In this document: positions 38,625 through 50,584 of the stretch, in pieces | Numbering within the stretch: the first letter of the stretch is position 1 | Layout of the letters: the number at the start of each line of letters is the position of its first letter | DNA from: Petaurus breviceps papuanus | Lineage: Eukaryota; Chordata; Mammalia; Diprotodontia; Petauridae | Assembly (NCBI GenBank): GCA_028583685.1 | Contig: JAMXIF010000077.1 | Span: 15,164,103-15,228,102 of the forward strand | Reading direction: 5' to 3' | DNA: 64,000 bases | Notes under the pieces: generated by a model | Told to the model about the DNA's origin: nothing | What the model saw: only the letters and a program-made list of their open reading frames with translations | Database searches by the model: none | Position numbers and translations under genes: made by a program

Positions 38625-38901
38625 CTAGATGGCAGCATAGTGTATAAAGCAGACACAACTAGCTGTGTGTTCCTGGGCAAGTCATTTTAACCTCTGTCTT
38701 AGTTTCCTTATCTGTAAAAAAAAAATTCTGTGAAAAAATCTGTAAAAAAAAATCAGAATAATTGTGTCTAGCTGTCCTGAGGACCAAATGAGATAATATT
38801 TGTGGAACTCTTAGCACAGTGCCTGGCATATGGTAAGCAAAATATAAATATTATTTCCTTCCTTCCTTCCTTCCTTCCTTCCTTCCTTCCTTCCTTCCTT
38901 C
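38625..38901 (+). repeat. MIR SINE and CCTT microsatellite inside L2
   Basis: ACTAGCTGTGTGTTCCTGGG, TTAGTTTCCTTATCTG, TTAGCACAGTGCCTGGCATA, then (CCTT)n at 38858-38901. Confidence 0.8.
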
Positions 38902-39394
38902 CCCCTTTTATTATTCTTATTATCCTGAATGCCAGTCCTGAATGAATGCATGCTAGACATCTCTACCTGTATTTCCCACTGACATCTGAAATTCAATATG
39001 TTTCAAATTTAGCTTATATCTTCTCTAAATATTGCCCTTCTTCCAAACTTCCCTGTTTCTATTAAAGATACAACCATCAAGCCTTGATCAGTTCTCCCAT
39101 GGACTCTTGAAATAACGTCCTAATCTGTCTCCCTGCAATTACTCCTTACTCTGTCCAGTTCACTTTTCACACAGCTTCCAAAATAATCTTCCTTATAGCA
39201 GGTCTGATTATATTATCTTTTACTTCAGTCACCTTCAGGTGTTTCCTATTGCCTTTAGTATAAAACACAGACTCTTTAGTCTGGCATTAGTTATCCTCTA
39301 TAATCTATTTCAACCTACCTTTCTGGCCTCATTTCACATTGTTCCCTTTCATATACTCTGGGCTGTGCTGGAGCCTGCTCATACCAGCTTCTGA

Positions 39395-39575
39395 TTGTCA
39401 AGTTTTCAGTGTGAGCATTTAACACCTTGAAAACCAGGGTTTGGTTTATTGTTCTGTGGATTGTCTGGATTTAAAGTGATGGAGAAAATGTGAATACCAA
39501 TTAAACTTATGTGTGTTGCAGATGATTTACCCGCCCCCTGAAAGCCAGTTGTTAAACATTTACCACATACATACT
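39395..39575 (-). repeat. Unnamed interspersed repeat, copy 2 of 4, antisense
   Basis: Antisense of the 18448 copy: CAGTGTGAGCATTTAACACC, AGTGATGGAGAAAATGTGAA, GCCAGTTGTTAAACATTTAC. It sits inside the L2 copy, which resumes after it. Confidence 0.7.
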
Positions 39576-40004
39576 TGCATGCACTCCACATTCCAGCCAG
39601 ATTATACCACGAGCTGTTCCCTTACCTCAATCTGCCATCCTTGGCCCCCATGCTTCCACCCAAGGCATCCTTCATGCCAGCAATGCATTTGTCTTTGCTA
39701 TTCAAATTCTCTTTAAGACCCAGTTCAGGTATAACCTCCTCCATGTAGCCTTTACTTCGTCATTGATCACTGTCCTCTCCCCTCAAGCTCTCTCCCTCCA
39801 TTTTTGCCTATAATATTTTTTCCATTTAATTTTTCTCTAGCCTCTACTGCTCAGTAACTTGTAATTAACTGTACACATGTTGAATACCCCTAGTAAAATA
39901 TAACTTCTTAAGGTCAGTTTGTCTTTCATTTTTGCCTCTGTATCTCAAGTACTTTGCATGGCAAAGTCACTGAATAATTGTAGAATTATTGAAATATTTG
40001 TTAA

Positions 40005-40228
40005 ATGCTGAGGCTTGATGGAGCACTGGGCCTGGAATTAGGAAAACCTGAGTTCAAATCTGGCCTCAGACACTTACCGTGTGACCCTGAGCAAGTCCCT
40101 CAATTCTGCCTTGATTTCCTCATCTATAAAATGAGCTGGAGAAGGAAATGGCAAAACGCTCCAGTATCTTTGTCAAGAAAACTCCAAATGGGATCATGAA
40201 CAGTTAGACATGACTGAACAAGAATTAA
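40005..40228 (+). repeat. MAR1-type SINE, sense
   Basis: CCTGAGTTCAAATCTGGCCT, TGAGCTGGAGAAGGAAATGG, CGCTCCAGTATCTTTGTCAA and the RTE-like tail GACATGACTGAACAAGAA. The 64-residue open frame here is the SINE. Confidence 0.88.
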
Positions 40229-40229
40229 G

Positions 40230-40590
40230 TTCAACCCACTTATTTTACAGATGAGGAAACAGGACTGGAGAATTTGAGTGACTTGCTCAAGCTGGCAAAT
40301 GGTGACATTTGGAGATAGGTTTGTTTAAAAATCTGTCATAATACTTTATATACTGCCCCACATGCACAGTGGTTAACCAATATACACTGACATTTTTATA
40401 ATGGTTTAGGGTTTACAATAACCTTTCCTCACAACAGCCTTGTGAAATAAATAGCACGGATATTGTCACTATTTTAAGGAAACAGTTCAGAGAGGCTTGA
40501 GGATTGCCCAGACTCACACAGCTCACACATAGAAGGGCCAGGACCGGAGCCTGGGCAAGCTTGTCTAACTTCAGGTCATGCTAATTTCAC
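40230..40590 (-). repeat. MIR/THER pieces, antisense
   Basis: TTTTACAGATGAGGAAACAG (40230-40320). TTTATAATGGTTTAGGGTTT and CAGACTCACACAGCTCACAC (40385-40590). Confidence 0.65.
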
Positions 40591-40917
40591 TAAGCTGTAC
40601 ATTAAGGGCCATGTGTTAAAACTGCCCATTTGCAGACTGGTATGGCCATGTGTAAATGACCAGATGGGGGCCTGGCCCAGCACAGAGAGCTACTGTCTTC
40701 CAGAAAATAGTTAATTCACCCTAGTAAAAGACGCAGCAAATGTCTAGGGTGAGTGTATACACATGTGAATGAAATTCTAGGCTGTTTATTTGCATTCCAG
40801 AAGAATTCCTCAAAACATCTGTGGAAAAGATTATCACCTTCCCCACAGGCTACTTTTCTCATTCTACAGATTTCAAAACCATCTGAGATTATTGTAACTG
40901 AATGGTGTCTGTTGATT

Positions 40918-40995
40918 CTTTCCCTTCTCCTTCTCCTTCTTCTCTTTCTCCTCCTTTTCCTCCTCCTCCTTCTCCTCCTTCTCTGTCTCCTCTGT
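40918..40995. repeat. CTT/CTC microsatellite
   Basis: Pyrimidine run of CTTCTC, CTCCTT and CTCCTC units. Confidence 0.9.
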
Positions 40996-41119
40996 ATAAT
41001 GTTCAGTAAATGAAAGCAGCTGCTTTTTTTTTCCTAAGGAAGGTGTTAGCACATGATTTCATCATTGTAACATCTGGAGAAAAACTAAAAGGAAACTAGA
41101 AAACTTGGGAGTATCATAG

Positions 41120-41690
41120 ATCTAAACCCTATGGGGCTCTCAGAGTCTATTTAATTCAGCCCATTCATTTTAGAGAGAAGGAAACTGAGGTCTAGGAGGA
41201 TTCAGTGACTGTCCACAGTCATGGAAGTCGTAAATGTCAGAAGTGGGATTTGAACAAAAGTCCCCTGACTCTATTTAATCTATTGACTCTATGAAGGAAG
41301 GAAATAAATAAGCATTTATTAACTGTCTACTATGTACCAGGCACTTTACAAATATCTCATTTGATTGTCCCAACAGCCCTGAGAGGTTTTTATTATTGTT
41401 CAGTCATTTCTGACTCTTTGTGACCCCACTGGGGGTTTTCTTGACAAAGACACAGGAGTAGTTTGCCATTTCCCTCTCCAGTTCATTTTACAGATGAGGA
41501 AACTGAGGCAAAGAGGAAGGTAGATGCTATGATTAGCCCCATATTACAGTGGAAGAAACAGAGGCAGATGAGGTTATGTGACTTGTGCACGGTCACACAG
41601 CTAGGAAGAGTCTGAGACCAGATTTGAACTCAAGTCTTCCTAACTCCTGGACCCGCACTGTCTGCATTGTACCACCTCGCTGCCTCTGTG
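41120..41690 (-). repeat. MIR, MIR/THER and MAR1 cluster, antisense
   Basis: 41120-41290 has GGAAACTGAGGTCTAGGAGG. 41300-41390 has CTACTATGTACCAGGCACTT. 41390-41685 is MAR1 with TTGTTCAGTCATTTCTGACT, GCACGGTCACACAGCTAGGA and an end TACCACCTCGCTGCCT. Confidence 0.8.
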
Positions 41691-42160
41691 ACATGACCAA
41701 AGAGTTCACTCTGTAGTTGGATGATTTTCTTTTCCAGTTTTGATCAAGGCCCATTGCAACATAAATGAGTAGATTACACAATTGCAACTCAAAGATGGCA
41801 GAAATCAGCAGACAATGTCACAAGAAAGAATGATGGAATTTGAGATGTTCCATCATTTCATCATCAGTAGAGGCCATTACAATAGCTGGCATTATAGTGC
41901 TATGTCGGAGGCGAAAAAAAAACATCTCTTTCCCTACTCAATAAAGTGCTTTAGCTCAAGGAGATTCTTAAAGAAAGCATGTTAATGACACTAAGGCTTG
42001 TCTGGCAGGCAGAAATCGATTAGTTGATTTTTATCTGACAAAATAGAAAATGAAAGCATTTTTAATTCATAACATCCATTCATTTGACAAAAGTTTATTA
42101 ATCACCTGCCATGTGCAATTGACTGTTAAAGATGCTGGAGAGTCCAAGGATTTGGAGGTA
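41691..42160. other. Intronic, mostly unrecognised
   Basis: A short L2 3' trace (CAAAAGTTTATTAATCACCT near 42090). No gene supported. Confidence 0.4.
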
Positions 42161-42164
42161 GTAT

Positions 42165-42612
42165 CATACAGAGGAAATAGCTGTGGTTCCGAAGTCAGAG
42201 TATGTGGGTTCAAATCCCACTTTGAATATTCCCTGTTTGAGCCAGTTTCCCTATGTAGAAAATAAAAGGAGTTAGACTAGATGGGTCTGAGGTCCCTCTT
42301 GATTCCTAATATTTCATCCTACATTTATGATGCAGATACTGTTTTGAAGGTGATTGGAGTAGAGTAGGGAAGCAGCTATGTTGCTTAGTAGATAGAGTGC
42401 TGGGCCTGGAGTCAGGAAGAGATGAGTTCAAATCCAGCTTTAGACACTTACTAGCTGTGTGACCCTGAGCAAGTCATTTAGCCTCTGTTTATCTTAACTC
42501 ACTGGAGAAGAAAATGGGAAATCACTCCAAGAAAACCCCATGAACCATACTGGTATGCCATGGTCCATGGAATCATAAAGAGTCAGATATAACTGGACAA
42601 CAGCAACAAAGG
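42165..42612 (+). repeat. MIR then MAR1 SINE, both sense
   Basis: 42165-42310 has GGGTTCAAATCCCACTTTGA and AGACTAGATGGGTCTGAGGT. 42370-42612 has GTAGATAGAGTGCTGGGCCT, CTTACTAGCTGTGTGACCCT and the tail GATATAACTGGACAACAGCA. Confidence 0.85.
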
Positions 42613-42659
42613 GAGGGGGAAAGTTCACAAATAACTATTATCCATATTACACAGACTAC

Positions 42660-43480
42660 CATGGATGGCCCTCTAGCTGGAAGGTCAGGTAGGTTATTTT
42701 TTACTATTTTGCCCCTGCTCCCAAGATTCTCCAGGACCCTTGCCTAGGGTAACTAAGCTCTTGCAAATGGCAGCAAGCCTCCATCAATGGTGATACCTTC
42801 CAGTGTAGGGCAATCCCCTGCTGCTAATAGTGAGATCAGCTTTTACACAGAAATATTTACTGCAAAAAAGGATAGTCACAAATATATAAACTTACTCCCT
42901 TAACATGTGGGAGGCACAATCCCCCTTCTGCCTTGTACTCCTCAGTCTTTGGGGAGGGAAAACAGATTAGATTCATAGGTTAGCTCAGTTCCCATAGAGC
43001 ACAGTCCCAGCTCCAAGGCCAGAGGCCCCCTCTGATTTGAGCCCCGGGGTTCTCAGTGCTTCCCTGCAGGCCTGACTGGCAGCACCACCCTGCCTACAAT
43101 TCTGGCTCCAAGGTTGCCCTGGCTGGAACTCCCACAGTGATTCCCTCCCACACCAGAAACCACACACAACAGAAACAAACACTCTCAGTATGATTTCTTG
43201 GAGCCCAGATAACACTGGGAGGAGGAGAAGGAAACTCTTCCCCTCTTACTGGTTCAATTCATGGCTTCCTTGCCTGAGAACTGGAATCTTCACCCTCTGG
43301 ATACAGCAGATAAGAGTTGCCAAAAATAAGGGAAAAAAGGAGGGGATAGCAGAAAAATAAACAGAAAAGAAACCATTGGCTCAGTCTTGAAAGTCTTAAA
43401 GACTCAAGCAGCCATGTGGTAGGGGATCCAGGCCTCCATATTATCTGAACTGGGCATGCCCAGACCGGCCTGTGTTACAT
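42660..43480 (-). mobile_element. Possible solo LTR fossil, antisense
   Basis: A GC-richer block without other repeats, ending in CCTGTGTTACA (an antisense LTR would begin TGTAACA). It has an antisense TATA-like stretch near 42888. No retroviral genes adjoin it. The family and exact ends are not identified. Confidence 0.3.
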
Positions 43481-43569
43481 ACAACAGACCTTTTGCTAGC
43501 ACCTATTTTCAATAGTACAGAGAATTCTCACATGGGGAAGTTTCTCTCCCTGTACTTCCCTGTAGTGAT

Positions 43570-43675
43570 AGAGGATTGTCTAGAACATAAATGACTTACA
43601 CAAGGTGGCAAAACCTATACATGGCACATGTCAGAGGTAGGTTTTGAACTCAGATCTTCTTGACTTCAAGGGTGA
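43570..43675 (-). repeat. MIR SINE piece, antisense
   Basis: GACTTACACAAGGTGGCAAA and GTTTTGAACTCAGATCTTCT. Confidence 0.6.
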
Positions 43676-43689
43676 CTCTCCAGGGGTGA

Positions 43690-44205
43690 GTGAGACAAAT
43701 TTAATGGAGAAGTTAAGGCAAAGTGTTATGAGAGCACTGACGAAGAAAAAGAGATCCCTTTGACCTTGGAGTTAGAGTGAGGAAGAGACAAGGTCAGGAA
43801 AGGGTTAAGAGGAAACACTTAAGCTGGACCTAGAAGGATGGGAGGAATTTTAACAGATAAAGATGGGAAGAAAAGTGGCCAAGAGGCAGAGGTAGAAGAC
43901 TGGAAAATAAGGGATAGGATAAGGTGGGGCAAGAGCAGTTCAATATGGCAAGAATGTAGAATGTGTGAAGGGTAGTGGGAAGAGATGCAGCTGGAGATGC
44001 AGGCTGAAGTCGGACTTTAGAGGGCCTTGAATGCCAGAAACAGAAGTATCTCTTGGAGGCAGAGCAGCTGAACCCTTCTGAGTAGAAGAGTCCATTAGGA
44101 AAATCATTATGGTTGTGGTATGAAGGTTAGCCTGGAGGCAGGAGGACCACTTAGGAAGCTTTGACACTAGTCTTGGTAAAAACAGAGGAGGGCGTGAACA
44201 CCAGG
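43690..44205 (-). repeat. L2 LINE fragment, antisense
   Basis: ACCTAGAAGGATGGGAGGAA, GAGCAGTTCAATATGGCAAG, AGAGGGCCTTGAATGCCAGA and GGAAAATCATTATGGTTGTG follow L2 antisense order. Confidence 0.7.
43736..43880 (+). repeat. Left arm of a 145-bp inverted repeat
   Basis: The reverse complement of this segment is found at 45593-45737. By my base-by-base comparison 139 of 145 positions match with no gaps. It is part of an antisense L2 copy. Confidence 0.93.
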
Positions 44206-44594
44206 GTGGTGACAGTGCCAAATCCTGTGGATCTATGACCATCCTTTCAGTTGAACTCTTTGTCATTTTGTTGATTATTTGAAAATATATATTATTTGTA
44301 GGAAATTATGTAAGAAATGGGCTGATTTTTATGGTATTTCACTTGGGAAAAGGGTACAGAGATGGTTCTAGGCATTCCTTGAAAAGGAGCTGGTTGGCAT
44401 CCTACCCCATTCCTCTACTCCCGTGAAGCCTTAGTCTTTTTTACAGTGGACCCCAAGATGTAAACAGGGCCACCTTTGGAGTTCCTGCAAATGGGAAATG
44501 GGAAGATAAAATGGACCATTATAATGTGGATTTCACATTGCGGGAGGCGGGTAGGAAGGCATCATTTCCCTGAGTCTTCTGCTATAAGCTGTAG

Positions 44595-44885
<291 letters not shown>

Positions 44886-45007
44886 TGACTGTGAAAAAGG
44901 GGAGGGGATAGGAGGGGGGTGAAGGTGAAGGGTGGTAATGAGAACATCACAATAAATGTGAACTCCTGGCTGATTGGTGGCTTGGTGGGGTGGCCTTAAA
45001 GAGACTG

Positions 45008-45350
45008 CTTCTGACCAATGTACAGAGGGAAGGGGAAAATAGGGAATGACAGAGTATGACGTCTGACTAGCAAGTGGCCAGAGAGGATGTAACATAAGTG
45101 AAATAATGAAGAGTTAGGATATGTAACCAATCTATGCAATTATATGCTGATAAATGTTGAACAACCAGCTCATCGGGAGAAAAAAATATATATACATGAT
45201 ACACTTGCAGGTTTAGTCTGCATTATTGACATTTTTTCCCTCTTAATCTTAAATATCAAAAATCAGCAAAAAAATAAATCAAGCCCTGATTTGTAGCATT
45301 TGCTCATTTCCAATGCTCACACTGAAAATTTTAAATGGACTTTTCTGAGC
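45008..45350 (+). repeat. Unnamed interspersed repeat, copy 3 of 4, the longest
   Basis: CTTCTGACCAATGTACAGAG, AGTGGCCAGAGAGGATGTAA, TAAATGTTGAACAACCAGCT, CAAGCCCTGATTTGTAGCAT and CAATGCTCACACTGAAAATT. Its first half matches 46858-47015 and its second half matches 18448 and 39395. Confidence 0.7.
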
Positions 45351-45429
45351 TAGTTCAAGCTGGCTTCAACACACCTCTAAGTTTATGTTTTTTTCCATCA
45401 TCATCATCATCACCGTCAAAAAATAACAA

Positions 45430-45592
45430 CAATAAACATTTATTGAGCACCATCTATAACTAGGCGCCAAAAATCAAAAGAAGTATGAGAATGGGTCATT
45501 AATTGCATGTAATCTAGTGGGGAGCACAGGGCATCCAATTCATCCATTATTAAATGCCTACTATGTGCAAGGCACCATTCTATTTGGTAGGT
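45430..45592 (-). repeat. L2 LINE 3' pieces, antisense
   Basis: AATAAACATTTATTGAGCAC (45430), then ATTAAATGCCTACTATGTGC and AAGGCACCATTC (45550-45590). Confidence 0.7.
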
Positions 45593-45737
45593 GACCACTT
45601 TTCTTCCCATCTTTATCTGCTAAAATTCCTCCCATCCTTCTGGGCCCAGCTTAAGTGTTTCCTCTTAACCCCTTCCTGACCTTGTCTCTTCCTCACTCTA
45701 ACTCCAAGGTCAAAGGGATCTCTTTTTCTTCTTCAGT
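45593..45737 (-). repeat. Right arm of the 145-bp inverted repeat
   Basis: Inverted partner of 43736-43880. It begins exactly where an antisense L2 end breaks off, so it reads as an inverted copy placed there. Confidence 0.93.
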
Positions 45738-46075
45738 ACTCATGCAAAGATGAAAGCAAAAATAATTCCTACTCTTTTTTCATTCTAAACTAAGATATCT
45801 ACTAAGTGCCAAATTAACTATAAGAGTTAAGAGGAAGAAGAGATCACAGCGAACTAGGTCATCAAGAAAGGTCCTTCAGGATTTAGGTAAGAAAAAAGAG
45901 GTATCGTGACTAGGACATAGTCACTGATAGGAATGGGACAGAAAGAGGATTGTTGGGACTTGGAGACCAGGCAGATCTATAGAGCTGGGGCATGTGATTG
46001 ATGGGGGTCACCAAGCAATCATTTATCCAAATGGGAATCCACTACACAATATATGGTTTTCCAAACTATGCTTGA
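45738..46075. other. Intronic, nothing recognised
   Basis: No supported gene or repeat. Confidence 0.4.
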
Positions 46076-46369
46076 AGACTTTTACTGAGGGTCAACTGAT
46101 ACTTCCCATGGCATCCTCTCCCACCTTTGGATCACTCTACTTATGAGTAAACTTTTCCTTAGATCAAAGCTCTGTCTTCTTGTCAATGGCTACTCTGCTT
46201 TAATTTCTGCCTTCTGAGCCCAGGCAAAATGTCCAATATATTTTCCACACAATAGTTCTTCAGATACTTGAAGACAGCTATCATGTCTCCCCTAAGTCTT
46301 TTCTTTTCCAAACAAAACACACCTATTTTCTTTAACCAATCCTTATTTTACATAATTGTTCCCCCTTAA

Positions 46370-46700
46370 AGTTTTATTGTATTTTTATTTCTTTTGCTAA
46401 ATATTTTCCAGTTACATTTTTTAATTTTTAATATTTTACTTTTAAAAGTTTCGAGTTCCAAATTCTTTCTCTCCCTCCAGTCCCTCCTCCACCCACTGAG
46501 AAGGCAAAAAATATGATGTCAATTATACATATGAAGTCATGCAAAACATATTTCCATATTAGCCATGTTACAAAAAAGGAAGAAAAATAAAGTGAAAAAG
46601 TATGCTTCAAACTACACTCTGACTTCATCCTTTTTCTCTCTCTCTGGAGATGGATAGAATTTTTCATCATGAGTCCTTTGGAATTGTATTTGACACAATC
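46370..46700 (-). mobile_element. L1 LINE 3'UTR, antisense, inside CR1/L3
   Basis: TTTCGAGTTCCAAATTCTTT, CATATTTCCATATTAGCCAT, CTCTGGAGATGGATAGAAT and ATCATGAGTCCTTTGGAATT match the L1 3'UTR at 9890-10680. Confidence 0.85.
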
Positions 46701-46794
46701 TTTAGGTCCTTTTCCACCCTGGCTGCCATTTTGTGAGTGTCCTTCACTGTCAAACTTCTTACTAAAATGTAGTGTTCAAATATGACCTGATTAG

Positions 46795-47015
46795 GCTTAA
46801 GTGTGGGATTCCACAAGGGATTCCAAAAGTTTTACTGCAGTTTTAAGCTATTAAAATTTCTGATCAATGGATAGAGGGAAAGAAAGTAGAGGACAGTGGA
46901 TAATATCTGACAAGTAAGTGACCAGAGAGGATAATAAATCAATAAAAATAAACCAATGGAGGATTAGCATACGCAACCTATCTATGCAGTAGCCTACCAA
47001 TATATGTTTGACAAC
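46795..47015 (+). repeat. Mariner-like piece and unnamed repeat copy 4
   Basis: 46795-46862 holds TTACTGCAGTTTTAAGCTAT, a mariner-MITE motif. 46858-47015 holds AGTGACCAGAGAGGATAATA and CAACCTATCTATGCAGTAG, matching 45008-45172. Confidence 0.55.
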
Positions 47016-47262
47016 TTGTTCAGTCATTTCAGTCATGTCCACATCCCCATTTTGGGGTTTTCTTGGCAGAGATACTGAAGTGGTTAGCCATTCCCTTCTC
47101 CAGCTCATTTTACAGACAAGGAAACTGAGACAAAGAGGGTTAAATGACTTGCCCAAGGTCACACAGCTAGTAAATGTCAGAAACTAGATCTGAACTCAGG
47201 AAGATGAATCTTTTTGACTTCAAGTCCAGTCCTTTATCCACTGTGCCACCTAGTTGCCCAAA
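47010..47262 (-). repeat. MAR1-type SINE, antisense
   Basis: ACTTGTTCAGTCATTTCAGT, CATTCCCTTCTCCAGCTCAT, CCCAAGGTCACACAGCTAGT and CCACTGTGCCACCTAGTTGC; nearly complete. Confidence 0.9.
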
Positions 47263-48159
47263 TATTGTCATACAATGTATTAAATATTTATCACAGCTTT
47301 GGGTCATCTGCAAATTTAATCAACAAATCATCTAGGTAATTATCCTAGTCATTGATAATTAAAATTGCCTAACAGGATGGGTCAAGCACAGATCCTTGGG
47401 ATCTTTTACTAGTAGAGACCACTGCCACAATGTCATTCAACCATCAGTGACTACTCTTTCAGTCCAGTTCTTCGATCAAACCTTAATTTTCCTAATTGTA
47501 TTATTGTCCAGTCAAAATCAATCCATATTTTCCACAATAATAGGGAGAGACTTCATCAAATACTTTGCTAAAATTAGGTAAATTATACTTACAGAATTTC
47601 CCTGATCTATCAAAAAATAGATAAAAAGTAAAGATAAAACTTATCATAAAAAGCATATGAGGTGAACATTGCATGACCTGGTCTTGATGGCATCATGCTA
47701 GTTCCTTATAAGATTATTTTTTCTAAATAATTCAGTAACTGTTCCTTTAAGAAAAGCTTTAGAACTTTTCCGGGCATCAAAATCAGGTTCCCTGGCCTAT
47801 AGTTTTCAGGCTCTACTCTCCCTCCTCTTTTTTTGTTTTCCAAAATTTGAATAGTGTTTTTCTTTTTCACACCTTGTGGACTAAAGAACCCATCAGCTCC
47901 TGCTTTTCCTTAAAACATTAAATTCATTAAACATTCATTAAAAATGGAATGGAAAAATTAGAATAGATAGGAAGGGGGACAAGGCGAGTCTCAACCAATC
48001 CCATTCCTGTTCACTTTAATAATACCTCACTTGGAAAAATGTAATCACTGTCTTCAGCCAGGCGCCTCCAATTTGTGGCCATCTCTAAGCTCAATCAATG
48101 TTACAATTTCACTTAGAAAAAGGGTCAGTATAATTAGGATTAGTCATAGAAGACTTTCT

Positions 48160-48575
48160 TCTTTAATAATGACAATAATAATTAACATCTATATGTTGTT
48201 TGGGTTTGTTTGTTTGTTTTTGCTTTTTTTTGAAGGGGGAAAGGAAGGGCAATCGGGGTTAAGTGACTTGCCCAAGGTCACACGGCTAGTAAGTGTTAAG
48301 TGTCTGAGGCTGGATTTGAACTCAGGTCCTCCTGACTTCAGGGCCTGTGCCACCTAGCCGCCTCTATATATTGTTTTAAGATCTGCAAAATTCTTTACAT
48401 ATATCATCTCATTTGAGCCTCACAACAATCCTGTGAGGTAGGTGCTATTAAGATTAGGGAACGGAGGCTGAGTAAAGTTAAGTGACTTGCCCACAGTCAC
48501 ATGGCTGATAAGAATCTGAGACAGAATTTGAACTCAGGTTTTCTTGACTTCAAATCTAATACTCTACCAAACCAA
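48160..48575 (-). repeat. MIR/THER SINE, antisense, split by another SINE
   Basis: AATAATTAACATCTATATG before the insertion, then TTTTAAGATCTGCAAAATTC, CTCATTTGAGCCTCACAACA and GACTTGCCCACAGTCACATG after it. Confidence 0.85.
48202..48362 (-). repeat. tRNA-derived SINE inserted in the MIR/THER copy
   Basis: TGCCCAAGGTCACACGGCTA, GAACTCAGGTCCTCCTGACT and TGTGCCACCTAGCCGCC. It is flanked by TCTATATGTTGTTT (48188-48201) and TCTATATATTGTTT (48363-48376), a 14-bp target site duplication with one change. Confidence 0.9.
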
Positions 48576-48779
48576 ACACTGTCAAAATGTCTGTTCTATG
48601 TAATAGTAAGAAGGTAGTTTCTTTTCTGGGCTCCTTCCTGCTCACCTGCTTCTCCCACCCATTTGCCAAATCACAGTTCAGATCCATGTTACACATGGTT
48701 ACAGGCTCCATGCTAACCCAATACATGCCATTATTTATCTGCCATTAATTTCCCAGTGGTCCAACTGGTTGTCACTAGA

Positions 48780-48960
48780 GCTGAAAGTCACCTCAAAGGT
48801 TATCTAATCCAACCCCATCATTTTACAAATGAGGAAACTGAGGCCCGGAGATGTCAAGTGATATATCCAAGATTACACAGGTAATGAGTGTTGGAGGAGA
48901 GATTTGAACTCAGGTCTTCTGGCTCTAGGAACAGTGTTCTTTTCATTGTGTTATGATATA
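48780..48960 (-). repeat. MIR SINE, antisense
   Basis: ATCTAATCCAACCCCATCAT, GAGGAAACTGAGGCCCGGAG and GATTTGAACTCAGGTCTTCT. Confidence 0.8.
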
Positions 48961-49016
48961 CCTCCCATCAATAGAATGCTAATTTTTCTTCATTTTGTGC
49001 CTCATTTTTTTCATAG

Positions 49017-49079
49017 ATGCTGCAATGTACAACAACTCTGGAGCCCTTCCCACTTCCTCAGTGGCACCTACCACTTATG
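49017..49079 (+). CDS. DDR2: DDR2 mini-exon: extracellular juxtamembrane stalk (about residues 367-388)
   Basis: A 63-nt exon encodes AAMYNNSGALPTSS, then VAPTTY, between shared Asp codons. NNS at 372-374 is a sequon. The acceptor is a long T-rich tract ending in CATAG and the donor is GTAGGT. The exon is a multiple of three with the same intron phase on both sides, so skipping it would keep the frame and remove 21 residues of the stalk. This stalk is the region where family members are shed by proteases. The reading frame continues into the intron, but those residues do not match DDR2. Confidence 0.95.
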
Positions 49080-50144
<1,065 letters not shown>

Positions 50145-50164
50145 TGAAAGACCATAATACTGGC

Positions 50165-50365
50165 AAATGCCATGTTTACATAGCATTTTCACATACATTT
50201 TCTCACTTGATCCTCCTGTAAGATAAGAAAATAAATAGTGTTTTTTTTTATGGGAGAGGAAACAAAGGTAAGATTACTTGACCAAAGTCACACAGTCAGT
50301 GACAGGACTGGGACTAGAACCCAGACCATTAATCTCTAAGCCCAACACTCTTACATCTCTACTGT
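50165..50365 (-). repeat. MIR SINE, antisense
   Basis: TTTACATAGCATTTTCACAT, AAAGTCACACAGTCAGTGAC and GACTAGAACCCAGACCATTA. Confidence 0.7.
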
Positions 50366-50584
50366 CCAGGCTACCATTAGGAATCCACAAACTGATCAGA
50401 AAAATGGCCAGGTTTATAGGCAGAGAGACTGCAAGTGGCTTCTAGTTCAATGAATCATAATAAGTTATGTAGATAGTTTCTTTCCCTACTCAATCATTCC
50501 CATTTCTAAAGACGTCTAGAAAAAGGGATTTTAGAACCTCTCTTGGTAAAAAGGAATTGAGTTTAGAATTCAATTCACAAGAGC

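Larger units (their letters stand above)
38330..39990 (+). repeat. L2 LINE, long copy with two insertions
   Basis: L2 reverse transcriptase text is visible: GTCCCTCAAGGATCTGTTGT and TATGCTGATGACTCCCAGAT (YADDSQI). It then runs GCTAGACATCTCTACCTGTA and AGTCTGGCATTAGTTATCCT to the L2 3' end near 39990. A MIR with a CCTT run (38625-38901) and an unnamed repeat (39395-39575) interrupt it. Frames are broken. Confidence 0.8.
46080..47930 (-). repeat. CR1/L3 LINE, antisense, broken up by later insertions
   Basis: Pieces in consistent order: 46080-46345 (GACAGCTATCATGTCTCCCC), 46710-46790 (AATGTAGTGTTCAAATATGA) and 47275-47930 (CATCTGCAAATTTAATCAAC, AAGCACAGATCCTTGGGATC, GAGACTTCATCAAATACTTT, CCCTGGCCTATAGTTTTCAG). 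An L1 end, a mariner-like piece, the unnamed repeat and a MAR1 SINE lie between the pieces. Confidence 0.75.

Noticed and set aside
42985-43215. 76-residue minus-strand open frame
   Set aside because: It sits in a GC-rich probable LTR block and shows no known protein pattern.
47396-47581. Possible small coding exon
   Set aside because: The text matches antisense CR1/L3 and has no splice support.
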